A stretch of DNA of 9,975 nt from Candidatus Stahliibacteriota bacterium (GTDB lineage Bacteria > Hydrothermota > Tepidihabitantia > B3-TA06). The stretch spans positions 1 through 9,975 of the forward strand of contig DAOVCF010000060.1 in assembly GCA_030670165.1 (NCBI GenBank), in the 5' to 3' direction. Positions 1 through 6,770 of the stretch are shown here, piece after piece (within the stretch, counting starts at the first letter, position 1; the number at the start of each line of letters is the position of its first letter). The position numbers and the translations under genes were made by a program. Below the pieces are notes generated by a model that worked only from the letters and a program-made list of their open reading frames with translations, was not told where the DNA came from and searched no databases.

Positions 1-1181
1 TTTCGATTGACAACGTGTGGTGCTAGGTTGTTGCTTACTGACACCGAAGAGGATGCCGGAATCCTTTCCATCGAACGATAGATTGATGCGGTTCGCTGGA
101 AATCCACCCCCATCTTGAACGGGTTCGGGAATCGCAAGACAACCGCGGGGATCGCCAACCCCGCCAGTATCCAGATAACAGGGACCTTTACCCTCCTTAT
201 TCCTTTTATCGAAGCGAAGAAAAGCAAAGGCAGTATCCCGGCCGAGTACTGGCAGGTTAAGCTCGACTGGTGCGGCCCGGCGGAGAGAAGGTGAGCCAGT
301 AACAGTGGAATCACCAGCGCCGCCTCCCACCTTGTCAATGCGAACGCCCCCACGGATGCAACAAGAAGGGCCACAGTCAGAAGTTTCTGGGGTGGTCCAA
401 AGGTCTGAGTCAAAAGAATCCAGGGGCGGCGAAGGATAGTTCCAATAATCTCTGCGGCATTCGATCCCAGGCTTGCGTAGTGGGCAGAGATCAGCTCGCC
501 TTGGCCAGGGCTCCTGAACACTGGTAGAATCCAGAAGAGTACCAGAGGCAGCCACATCAGGCCGATCACCGCCATCACCGACCCAAGCACCCAGCGTCGC
601 TTAACCAGGGCGTATATCCCAATGGCCAAAAGCACGAGACCCATATCCTCCTTCAGAGTCAATAACGCGAACGCGGGGATAGCGCCCCACCATGCCCGGT
701 CGGTCTCGAACAAATAGAAAAACAGAAGCACCAGCGGGATGGCGAATATCTCGGGGTGGAAGTCGAAGCAAAGCACGTGATGAAGGAAGGGGTTAGAAAG
801 GAAGAGCGCGATCACCGGCAGGTGTTTTCTTCTGTCCTCCACCTTTCGCTCAAGAAGCTTAACGAGGAAGAAAAGCCCCAGGGCAACGGCAAGCGCCTGA
901 AGGAGACACAGGAGCAAGGCGTTGGGCCATAGCCGGTAAAGTCCAGCCAGGAGAAAGCTCACCGGGTGAAAATGGCCGGAAAACCCGTGAAAAGAGTGCA
1001 GCGAATCACACACCCTGCCGCGGAACGCGATGTTGTAGCAGATGCTTGCCCTGATCCCCAAATCGTATGCGTAGGTATTGAAGGTCAGGTGCTGTAAGGT
1101 CTTGTAGGCTCCGAGGATCAGAAAAACGATACCTGAGAATACAAGGAGTCGGCGTTTGTTCCAGAAGCTCTTATTGACCAT
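1..1181 (-). CDS. DUF2079 family polytopic membrane protein (partial, C-terminus off the window)
   Basis: The minus strand is open from an ATG at 1181 to the window edge, giving 393 residues with no stop. The translation is strongly hydrophobic, with about eight or more membrane segments. It carries the hallmarks of DUF2079: a DFHPE motif at residues 140-144, an LTLKED motif around 174-179, and a late NNLAPH segment near the edge. The family is usually 450-600 residues, so the C-terminal part is missing. DUF2079 proteins resemble integral-membrane glycosyltransferases of the GT-C type, but their substrate is unknown. An in-frame ATG at 1247 would add 22 residues. I prefer 1181 because a promoter (-35 at 1212-1217, -10 at 1190-1195) lies inside that extension and points at 1181. 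No Shine-Dalgarno sequence precedes either start. It is divergent from the DUF362 gene. The family call is confident; the function is not. Confidence 0.85.
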   Translation of the reverse strand, partial: MVNKSFWNKRRLLVFSGIVFLILGAYKTLQHLTFNTYAYDLGIRASICYNIAFRGRVCDSLHSFHGFSGHFHPVSFLLAGLYRLWPNALLLCLLQALAVALGLFFLVKLLERKVEDRRKHLPVIALFLSNPFLHHVLCFDFHPEIFAIPLVLLFFYLFETDRAWWGAIPAFALLTLKEDMGLVLLAIGIYALVKRRWVLGSVMAVIGLMWLPLVLFWILPVFRSPGQGELISAHYASLGSNAAEIIGTILRRPWILLTQTFGPPQKLLTVALLVASVGAFALTRWEAALVIPLLLAHLLSAGPHQSSLTCQYSAGILPLLFFASIKGIRRVKVPVIWILAGLAIPAVVLRFPNPFKMGVDFQRTASIYRSMERIPASSSVSVSNNLAPHVVNR

Positions 1182-1189
1182 TTCAGACA

Positions 1190-1217
1190 AGCATACCCGT
1201 CGTGCTTTCTCTGTCAA
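1190..1217 (-). promoter_or_regulatory. Sigma-70-type promoter for the DUF2079 gene
   Basis: Read on the minus strand, a perfect TTGACA (1217-1212) is followed by a 16-base spacer and TATGCT (1195-1190, 4 of 6 matches to TATAAT). Only 8 bases separate the -10 box from the ATG at 1181. Transcription should therefore start within a base or two of the start codon, giving a nearly leaderless message. This is inferred from consensus only. Confidence 0.5.
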
Positions 1218-1248
1218 TGCGACTAGGATGTTTATCCGGGGTAGCATC

Positions 1249-1277
1249 TTGACAGCAGGTGCAGGTGTCCTTATCAT
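1249..1277 (+). promoter_or_regulatory. Sigma-70-type promoter for the DUF362-cyclase-scpA operon
   Basis: A perfect TTGACA (1249-1254), a 17-base spacer and TATCAT (1272-1277, 5 of 6 matches) form a near-ideal promoter. The expected start site, 7 bases past the -10 box, is 1284, which is the A of the ATG of the first gene. No Shine-Dalgarno sequence lies between. The sequence thus predicts a leaderless mRNA. Confidence 0.65.
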
Positions 1278-1283
1278 ACACCG

Positions 1284-2321
1284 ATGAAACCGAAGGTCTT
1301 CTTTCTGCCGGGCAAGGATAAATCAGAGCTGCTGGGGCGCTTACCCTTGCTCTTGAGCCGCCTTATCGATAAAAGTTTCTCTACCAACGCATTCTGCGGG
1401 ATTAAGGTTCACGTTGGGGAGAAAGGGAATGTGACCTTTGTGCCTGCCGAGTTTGCACGCGTCGGGGTGCGTTTCCTCGAACAGAAAGGCGCGCGGCCCT
1501 TCCTCTTTGAGACCAACACCCTGTACTACGGGCAGAGGGGTAACACCATTGATCACCTTAAGCTTGCCGCAGAGCACGGCTTTGGGTCTGAGAATGTCGG
1601 AGCACCGCTTCTCATCGCAGACGGAATGAGAGGGGAGAGTTCTCTCGATGTTCCGGTCAAGGGCGAGATTATCAAACAAGCCAATGTCGGTTCGTTAATC
1701 CCAGAGATACCGGTAGTCCTTGGCTTCTCGCACTTCAAAGGACACATGCTTACAGGCTTCGGCGCGACTATAAAGAACTTCTCGATGGGCTGCGCCGCAC
1801 GGGGCGGCAAGCTCCAGATACACAGCCTATCAAAGCCGTGGATCGATGTCGAGCGCTGCACAAGCTGCGGCGAGTGCCAGAAGCGTTGTCCCGCAGATGC
1901 TATCGAGATCAAGGGTGGGGATTTTGTAATCATTCATGCTAAATGCACCGGATGCGCCGGATGCATCGGGATCTGTCCTGCCAGGGCGGTGCGTATCAAG
2001 TGGAACGAGGCGTCCGAGTCCGCATCACAGAAGATGGCCGAGTATGCCCTGGCAGCACTTTCGGGCAAAGAGGCTTTTTACGTCAACTTCCTTGTTAACA
2101 TCACCAAGGAGTGCGACTGTCTTGGGAAGAAGATGGAACCTATCCATGAAGATGTAGGTATCCTTGCCTCGCGTGATCCGGTGGCGATTGATCAGGCGTG
2201 TCTGGATATGGTTGAAGAAGAGATAGGCTCAGCCCATCCCGAGGTTGACCCTGCGGTTCAACTTGTTCACGGTGAGCGGATCGGGCTTGGAAAAAGAGAT
2301 TATGAATTGGAGGAGCTGTGA
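1284..2321 (+). CDS. DUF362 domain protein with two 4Fe-4S binding motifs
   Basis: The protein has 345 residues. The N-terminal two thirds matches the DUF362 pattern, including a GIKVHVGEKGN stretch near residue 40, a GFSHFKGH segment near 147 and a GATIKNFSMGC segment near 160. A ferredoxin-like insert follows with two four-cysteine clusters: C192-x2-C195-x2-C198-x3-C202-P and C221-x2-C224-x2-C227-x3-C231-P. This is the spacing that binds two [4Fe-4S] clusters. The C-terminal segment (RDPVAIDQACLD) is again typical of DUF362. There is no signal peptide, so it is probably a cytoplasmic redox protein; its reaction is unknown. It heads a three-gene operon, and its TGA overlaps the next gene's GTG start (GTGA, 2318-2321). 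The ATG coincides with the predicted transcription start and has no ribosome site. Confidence 0.9.
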   Translation: MKPKVFFLPGKDKSELLGRLPLLLSRLIDKSFSTNAFCGIKVHVGEKGNVTFVPAEFARVGVRFLEQKGARPFLFETNTLYYGQRGNTIDHLKLAAEHGFGSENVGAPLLIADGMRGESSLDVPVKGEIIKQANVGSLIPEIPVVLGFSHFKGHMLTGFGATIKNFSMGCAARGGKLQIHSLSKPWIDVERCTSCGECQKRCPADAIEIKGGDFVIIHAKCTGCAGCIGICPARAVRIKWNEASESASQKMAEYALAALSGKEAFYVNFLVNITKECDCLGKKMEPIHEDVGILASRDPVAIDQACLDMVEEEIGSAHPEVDPAVQLVHGERIGLGKRDYELEEL

Positions 2322-4258
2322 TAGATCTACGTAGGCTGCGAGATGCCGCGATCGTAGGGTTCGGTTTGGCATTCATCCTTTTAGTTATCCAGATATTGGC
2401 GGGCAATCCCTTCGAGGCGTTAGACAGACCAATGCACGACGAATTGGAGCGCACCTCACTTCGTCCGAACTCAGACATCGTGCTCGTTGATCTGGACGAG
2501 GCGAGTGTGGCTGAGCTTGGCGACAGGCTGTTCTGGCCGGACTTATGGCTGCCCCAGGTGCTTGAACAGCTGGCATCCGCAAAGGCGGTAGGGGTAACCT
2601 TGCCCTTCTTTCGCGGGTATTCATTCCCCTCCGAAGCACAGGGCGTACTCCGCTGGGCCAAGACGGATTCCCTTTCCAGATGGTTCCGTCTGTCTGCTGG
2701 CCGCACCGGCGAGATACTGGACAGCCTCTTTGCCTACGCGGAGTGGGACGAGGCGCTTATACGCACCATCCGATCCAACAACAATATCTACTTCGGGTTC
2801 AAGATGCTTGATGAGTGCTACTCGAATGAGATACTGCCTTTCTCCGAACGAATTTCCAATCGCAGTAAGGACTCGCTTCGCGCAAACACAGGGATTTTGG
2901 ATAAATCGGATTTTCTTGCCCCTCCAACGAAGTGGCTGCTTGCCTCTAACGGCATGGGCTACATGGAGGTAATATATGACAAGGACGGAATGGTCAGGAA
3001 GGTTCCGCTTATCGCTTTGTGCAAGGGTGATTTCTATACCTCGATTTCATTGACCCTGCTGCAGGCCGTGAAAGGACACGAGAATATTGACCTGCCGCGC
3101 AGTCGGGTTCTTCAGCTGGGCAAAGAGCCGATCAGGCTTGACGAGGGCTACGCTTACCGTATCCACTATACCTCAAACCTTGCACACTTCACGCGGGTTT
3201 CGGTATCTGCACTTCTGGCTGGAGAGGCGGCACCGGATACCTTTGCCGATAAAGTCGTCATAGTAGGTTCCTCCTTCGAACCCTACGCTCTATCAGTTCC
3301 AACGCCTGTAGACGGTGCCATGCCGAGGATGGTTCTCGTGGCGAATCTTTTGACAAACCTTATTCAGGGCAGACAGGCGTCTCCACCGAGTATAGTGACG
3401 ACCTTCATCGTTACCTTGCTACTTGCAGGATTGGGGGCGTTTGCGGTTATGATTCCATGGCGCAAGTTTACGCTTCCGGCTTTTGCAGTGCTCGTTGCAG
3501 GTTTCTATATCGTAGTGGCCCTATCGGCTGCAAACGGAACAAGAATCGCATTCTTCACCCCACTTTTTGCATCCATCCTTGCGGTGGTGATCGGTGCATT
3601 TATCTATCACTATGCAGAGGGAAGACGTCGTAACTATGTCAAGCAGATGGTCGGGCAATACTTCCCTCCGAACCAGGAGAAGGCTTACATCGAGCGGTTC
3701 ATGAATTTACCTTATCTTAGGGTCAATCGCGAGTCTGTGGTGATGGCTGTCTACCTGGATTTTCAAAAAAAGGAAAGGAGCCTAAAGGAGGCGCTTGCGA
3801 GCTTCGAGGAGTTCCGATCCACGCTTCTTGAGATCTGCCGTAAACATGAAGGTATCAGGGTGTCATTTACAGGCAACTCCAACACGTTTCTTTTCACAGG
3901 AAAGGAATGCTGCGCCCAGGCGTGTCATGCCAGCCTTGAGATACGGCGTTTCTTTACCAACTTTAACGCCAGGTACGTAACCGAAGGCATAGGCGAGTTT
4001 AGCTTGGGTATCGGGCTTGCCAGCGGCGAGACCTTTGTAAGCACCCTTGGCAAGGTGCCTCTTGTGGATCTGGCGGTGTTCGGGGAACCACTCGTATGGG
4101 CGTGTCAGTTGGCGCTTACGAACTTCGAGCAGAAAACGAAGATGATCCTCATCGAAGATGGTATCTTCAAACGTCTACCTGCCGGCTCCAAGGCCGCCGA
4201 ATTCGGTGAGCTTGAGATTGTCGGCGAAAAACGCACGGTCTACGAGTATCTGCGTTGA
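2318..4258 (+). CDS. CHASE2 sensor protein with degenerate class III adenylate/guanylate cyclase domain
   Basis: The protein has 646 residues and starts at GTG with a GGAGG ribosome site at 2309-2313. An N-terminal membrane helix lies at about 12-28. A CHASE2 extracytoplasmic sensor domain spans about 35-350, with early VLVDLDEASV and late DKVVIVGSSFE segments. Three further helices follow (about 359-380, 386-406, 411-431). A C-terminal nucleotide-cyclase fold covers about 450-646. In family knowledge, active class III cyclases need two metal-binding Asp residues plus a transition-state Asn and Arg. By eye, the first Asp (D481 in YLDF) and the base-selecting Asp (D584) remain. The second Asp is N520 (TGNSN), and the Asn and Arg positions align with V593 and Q597. 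I infer a sensor with a probably inactive cyclase domain, perhaps a regulatory pseudo-enzyme. The gene lies inside an operon, sharing GTGA with the gene before and TTGA with scpA after it. Confidence 0.85.
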   Translation: MIDLRRLRDAAIVGFGLAFILLVIQILAGNPFEALDRPMHDELERTSLRPNSDIVLVDLDEASVAELGDRLFWPDLWLPQVLEQLASAKAVGVTLPFFRGYSFPSEAQGVLRWAKTDSLSRWFRLSAGRTGEILDSLFAYAEWDEALIRTIRSNNNIYFGFKMLDECYSNEILPFSERISNRSKDSLRANTGILDKSDFLAPPTKWLLASNGMGYMEVIYDKDGMVRKVPLIALCKGDFYTSISLTLLQAVKGHENIDLPRSRVLQLGKEPIRLDEGYAYRIHYTSNLAHFTRVSVSALLAGEAAPDTFADKVVIVGSSFEPYALSVPTPVDGAMPRMVLVANLLTNLIQGRQASPPSIVTTFIVTLLLAGLGAFAVMIPWRKFTLPAFAVLVAGFYIVVALSAANGTRIAFFTPLFASILAVVIGAFIYHYAEGRRRNYVKQMVGQYFPPNQEKAYIERFMNLPYLRVNRESVVMAVYLDFQKKERSLKEALASFEEFRSTLLEICRKHEGIRVSFTGNSNTFLFTGKECCAQACHASLEIRRFFTNFNARYVTEGIGEFSLGIGLASGETFVSTLGKVPLVDLAVFGEPLVWACQLALTNFEQKTKMILIEDGIFKRLPAGSKAAEFGELEIVGEKRTVYEYLR

Positions 4259-4938
4259 GTCCTTACCGCGTTTCGCTTGAGGTCTACGAAGGACCGGTTG
4301 ACCTTCTTCTCTACTTCGTTCATCGGGACAAGCTCGACGTGTTGGACATTCCCGTTGCCCGGCTGGCCGATGAGTTCATAGCCTACGTCCAGACCATGGG
4401 TGCTGATCTTTCCGAGCTCGCTGATTTCCTTCTCATGGCTTCTATACTCTTGCGATGGAAGATGCGGGCGCTTTTGCGTGAAAGCATCTACGAGGAAGAA
4501 GAGATTCACGAGCCGGTTACGCTTTCGCGCATCCTTTCCGAGTTTGCCCGATACCGTCAGACCGCGGCGTTCCTCGAGGAGCAACGTGAGCACAACCTGA
4601 GGTACTATCCAAGGGGACAGAAGATCACGCCGGAAGGCGAGGGCAAGATCACCGATCTTCTGCAATCCTTCAGCGTCCTTCTTGAGCGCGAGCGTCCGCG
4701 TCAGCCCATGCTTTTGACCCGCGACGACTGGACCATTGAGGATGCAACCGGTTGGCTGCATGAAACCCTTGCTGCTCGCAAGAAGTTTTCGTTCTTTGCC
4801 ACCACGCGCGAGCGGCGATCGAGTCTCTTTGACATGCTTATCCTGTTCCTTGCAGTGCTTGAGCAGCTTCGTCTTCGTAAGATAAAGGTCACCCAGCCCG
4901 AACCGTTCGCGGACTTTGTGGTGGAGACTTTAAGCTAG
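4255..4938 (+). CDS. scpA: Segregation and condensation protein A (ScpA)
   Basis: The protein has 227 residues, close to the usual 230-260 of the kleisin subunit of the bacterial Smc-ScpAB condensin. Smc-ScpAB compacts and segregates chromosomes. Family hallmarks are visible: YEGPVDLLLYFV at 11-22, near the Smc-contacting N-terminal helices; LADFLLMASILL at 55-66; and a C-terminal winged-helix region at about 180-225 ending in QPEPFADFVVE. The start is TTG at 4255, within the TTGA overlap with the cyclase stop. It lacks a clear ribosome site, so translation probably depends on termination-reinitiation. The start fits the family N-terminus. scpB, often the next gene, is absent: the following gene lies on the other strand. 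It ends with TAG. Confidence 0.95.
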   Translation: MSPYRVSLEVYEGPVDLLLYFVHRDKLDVLDIPVARLADEFIAYVQTMGADLSELADFLLMASILLRWKMRALLRESIYEEEEIHEPVTLSRILSEFARYRQTAAFLEEQREHNLRYYPRGQKITPEGEGKITDLLQSFSVLLERERPRQPMLLTRDDWTIEDATGWLHETLAARKKFSFFATTRERRSSLFDMLILFLAVLEQLRLRKIKVTQPEPFADFVVETLS

Positions 4939-5054
4939 CGTTGTTTTTTTGTCTAGAATTGCGATCTTTTCTCCGCAGGAGAAAATGAGCATTAAGGCCC
5001 GCATCGCTTTGGGTTTCTGTTAGTCATTTACTCACTTTCTTAAAGGATAGGTTA
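4939..5054. other. Intergenic region between convergent genes, with a perfect inverted repeat
   Basis: These 116 bases separate the 3' ends of scpA and the minus-strand glycosylase-like gene. They contain a T7 run (4944-4950) and a perfect 8-bp inverted repeat with a 3-base loop (4967-4974 TTTTCTCC, loop GCA, 4978-4985 GGAGAAAA). The T and A tracts sit on the wrong sides for a standard intrinsic terminator in either direction. No gene was recognised here. Confidence 0.5.
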
Positions 5055-5903
5055 TCAATTTAGCAAAGACTTTTTCATCTCACCCCACTTCTTAGCTACA
5101 CCCTGCAGGGTATCCATATAGTTACATAAGAGCTGATACGCATATTTCTCGTCAGCTAGGGTTTTCTTCAGCCTGAATTTTGAATAGGCTATCTGGGAGC
5201 CAAAATACCAGATTCCTTGATTCACTTTTTCCGGATTCGCATCGGACTTCCTCGATTCTTCGCATATCCATGTGCCTATGTCTTTATCTCTTCTTTTCCC
5301 ATCATTAGGACTCAACACTTCAACCGTTCTTCTTACCCAAGCATCTATAGGCTGCAGTAGATACCTATTACTGTTTTCAACTTGAACGTGAAACCAATCC
5401 GCCACATCTCGCAAGAAGAGCGAAGTAATTTTAGGGCCAATACCTCTTATTCTCTTGATGACTTTGTATGTCTTCTGCACCTCTCCATTTTCCAAGAGTT
5501 GTCTGGAGACTGTAACAATATTCGGCTTAGACTCATATCCTTCCTGACGCAAAACGCAAAGAGCACATTTACATCCTTTGTCGGTATGGCAAAGAGGATT
5601 CAATTTCTCATTCGGTTTTTCACTTCCGAGCTCTTCCTTGTACTTCTTCCAGAACTCTTTAGGGAATGGCAGCTCTGTCTTTTTATCCAGGACAGACTTC
5701 GCAACGTGAGGATAGCTCAGATTACGCACATTCCGTGAGAAGGCGTACCCTTCAAGGAACAGGGAAAGCGCCTCTTTGGGGTTTTCTAACTCATACCTCT
5801 TCCACAATGGGTCCATAAACTGTGCTTTGAATAAAACTGCAATTCCCTCGAAGAAGTTGATTTTCTTTCGCAAGCTCTTTTCTTTCTCCTTTGAGAGATT
5901 CAT
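5055..5903 (-). CDS. HhH-GPD-like protein, putative DNA glycosylase/lyase with a four-cysteine cluster
   Basis: The protein has 282 residues, starting at the ATG at 5903, which has an AGAGGA ribosome site 5 bases upstream. A longer frame to 5978 runs back into the upstream gene and is not preferred. Residues about 150-170 contain a helix-hairpin-helix signature (RIRGIGPKI followed by LFLRDVA). About 20 residues later comes LQPIDAWVRR with D187. This resembles the PVDTHVxR segment of endonuclease III/MutY relatives, where the Asp is catalytic. A Lys corresponding to the bifunctional lyase residue is not clear. An unusual Cys cluster, C105-x5-C111-x-C113-x2-C116, lies before the hairpin; endonuclease III carries its Fe-S cluster after it. 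The N-terminus is lysine-rich. The gene begins 25 bp after the stop of the upstream secreted-protein gene, so it is probably co-transcribed with it. It is AT-richer than the flanks, which may indicate transfer. A base-excision role is an inference only. Confidence 0.5.
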   Translation of the reverse strand: MNLSKEKEKSLRKKINFFEGIAVLFKAQFMDPLWKRYELENPKEALSLFLEGYAFSRNVRNLSYPHVAKSVLDKKTELPFPKEFWKKYKEELGSEKPNEKLNPLCHTDKGCKCALCVLRQEGYESKPNIVTVSRQLLENGEVQKTYKVIKRIRGIGPKITSLFLRDVADWFHVQVENSNRYLLQPIDAWVRRTVEVLSPNDGKRRDKDIGTWICEESRKSDANPEKVNQGIWYFGSQIAYSKFRLKKTLADEKYAYQLLCNYMDTLQGVAKKWGEMKKSLLN

Positions 5904-5928
5904 TTCGTCCTCTTTTCTTTCTAAACTT

Positions 5929-6570
5929 TTACTGCAGCTTGGTAATCTTAACTGTTTGACCGTTGTCTGTCTTCGCAAAGTAGGTTCCGCTTGAAAGGCT
6001 GTTTACCATGATTTTGTCGTCAATGATTTTGCAATCAACCTTTCTTCCTGAGATGTCTACAACCTCACAGCATCCTGGAACAGTTACTGAAGGGCCACAG
6101 GATATTATAGAAGGGGTTTCAGTTGGAGTGATGTTAGGCGGAGTCTCTGAGACACTGGGAACAGAATCATTGTAAAGAATCAATACTTGTATTCTTGGGT
6201 TGACTATTGTGTCACCTATGGCACCTTCAGACATAAAGTCCAAAGTGTATGATCCGGCTTCGAGCTCCTTCATAAGTGCAGGAGTGTTAGAATAACTGCA
6301 GAATGACATACTCAAGGGGGTTCCGTTAAGGTTCAACCAAAACTTTAGAGAGTGGGAAGGGCAGCCACCATAGCTGTGTCCTGCTCTACCCGTTATTACA
6401 TGTATGACGCTGGGTTGAGGTAGTTCAAATGTAACAGTAGCTAATTTGTGCTCACCTGGATTGAAAATGTAGACATTACCTTCTGTATAATCCTCAACCA
6501 TGAGGATTCCTCCAAAGGCTGTTGACGCCCCTAGCACCATTAGTGTTAGGATTGTTAGAGCTTTTTTCAT
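5929..6570 (-). CDS. Secreted protein with sorting-domain-like C-terminus (paralog of the 6771-7400 gene)
   Basis: The protein has 213 residues. The start at 6570 has AAGGAGG (6577-6583) six bases upstream; an earlier in-frame ATG at 6606 has no ribosome site. Residues 1-20 form a signal peptide ending in an STAFGG cleavage region. The core (about 21-130) is beta-rich with no recognised domain and includes Cys70 and Cys91. A linker of Pro, Thr and Glu (about 138-156) leads to a C-terminal domain (about 157-213) with VVDISGRKV, SSGTYFAK and TVKITKL segments. This pattern resembles type IX/FlgD-Ig-like sorting domains that direct export or surface attachment. The neighbouring gene 6771-7400 has an almost identical signal peptide, linker and C-terminal domain but a diverged core. 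A promoter lies at 6617-6644. Function is unknown; an extracellular or cell-surface location is likely. Confidence 0.8.
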   Translation of the reverse strand: MKKALTILTLMVLGASTAFGGILMVEDYTEGNVYIFNPGEHKLATVTFELPQPSVIHVITGRAGHSYGGCPSHSLKFWLNLNGTPLSMSFCSYSNTPALMKELEAGSYTLDFMSEGAIGDTIVNPRIQVLILYNDSVPSVSETPPNITPTETPSIISCGPSVTVPGCCEVVDISGRKVDCKIIDDKIMVNSLSSGTYFAKTDNGQTVKITKLQ

Positions 6571-6616
6571 TTTGTTCCTCCTTGTTGTACGCCCTTTTAC
6601 TTTCAAAAACAGATAA

Positions 6617-6644
6617 ATAATAGGCTTTTTTCAACTTCTGTCAA
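6617..6644 (-). promoter_or_regulatory. Sigma-70-type promoter for the 5929-6570 gene
   Basis: On the minus strand, a perfect TTGACA (6644-6639), a 16-base spacer and TATTAT (6622-6617, 5 of 6 matches) predict a start near 6610. That gives an untranslated leader of about 40 bases containing the AAGGAGG ribosome site. It probably drives both the secreted-protein gene and the glycosylase-like gene after it. Confidence 0.6.
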
Positions 6645-6770
6645 GAAAATCACCCCATAGTGCGGATATTGTGGAGCGGACTGGGGGTTTATCGGAAGGT
6701 ATGCGGACCGACTTAATACCCTATGGGGCACGCTGAGGTCGGCCACTACGAACTTGAGGCTAAAGCCTTA
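6645..6770. repeat. Intergenic segment with nested inverted repeats, possible dispersed repeat
   Basis: This GC-richer segment lies between the two AT-rich paralogs. An 8-bp inverted repeat (CCCCATAG 6653-6660, CTATGGGG 6721-6728) encloses a smaller one (GGTAT 6698-6702, ATACC 6716-6720). The stretch GGCTAAAGCC (6758-6767) is a small dyad next to the upstream stop codon. No open frame of interest was found. It could be a structured 3' region of the 6771-7400 mRNA or a dispersed repeat. The arms are short, so confidence is low. Confidence 0.3.

Noticed and set aside
1182..1247. Upstream ATG at 1247 for the DUF2079 gene
   Set aside because: A TTGACA/TATGCT promoter lies within this stretch and points to 1181, and no ribosome site precedes 1247. 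It cannot be fully excluded.
1341..1933. Antisense open frames over the DUF362 gene
   Set aside because: They are shadows of a well-supported gene, contain no recognisable domains and have no ribosome sites.
4941..4951. T7 run after scpA as part of a terminator
   Set aside because: Only the 6-base palindrome GCTAGC lies nearby, which is too short for a terminator stem.
5904..5978. Extended N-terminus of the glycosylase-like protein starting at 5978
   Set aside because: It would begin inside the 3' end of the upstream gene, with no ribosome site. The ATG at 5903 has AGAGGA at good spacing.
6571..6606. Upstream ATG at 6606 for the first secreted paralog
   Set aside because: It would put 12 charged residues before the signal peptide and lacks a ribosome site. 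The ATG at 6570 has AAGGAGG and matches the paralog start.
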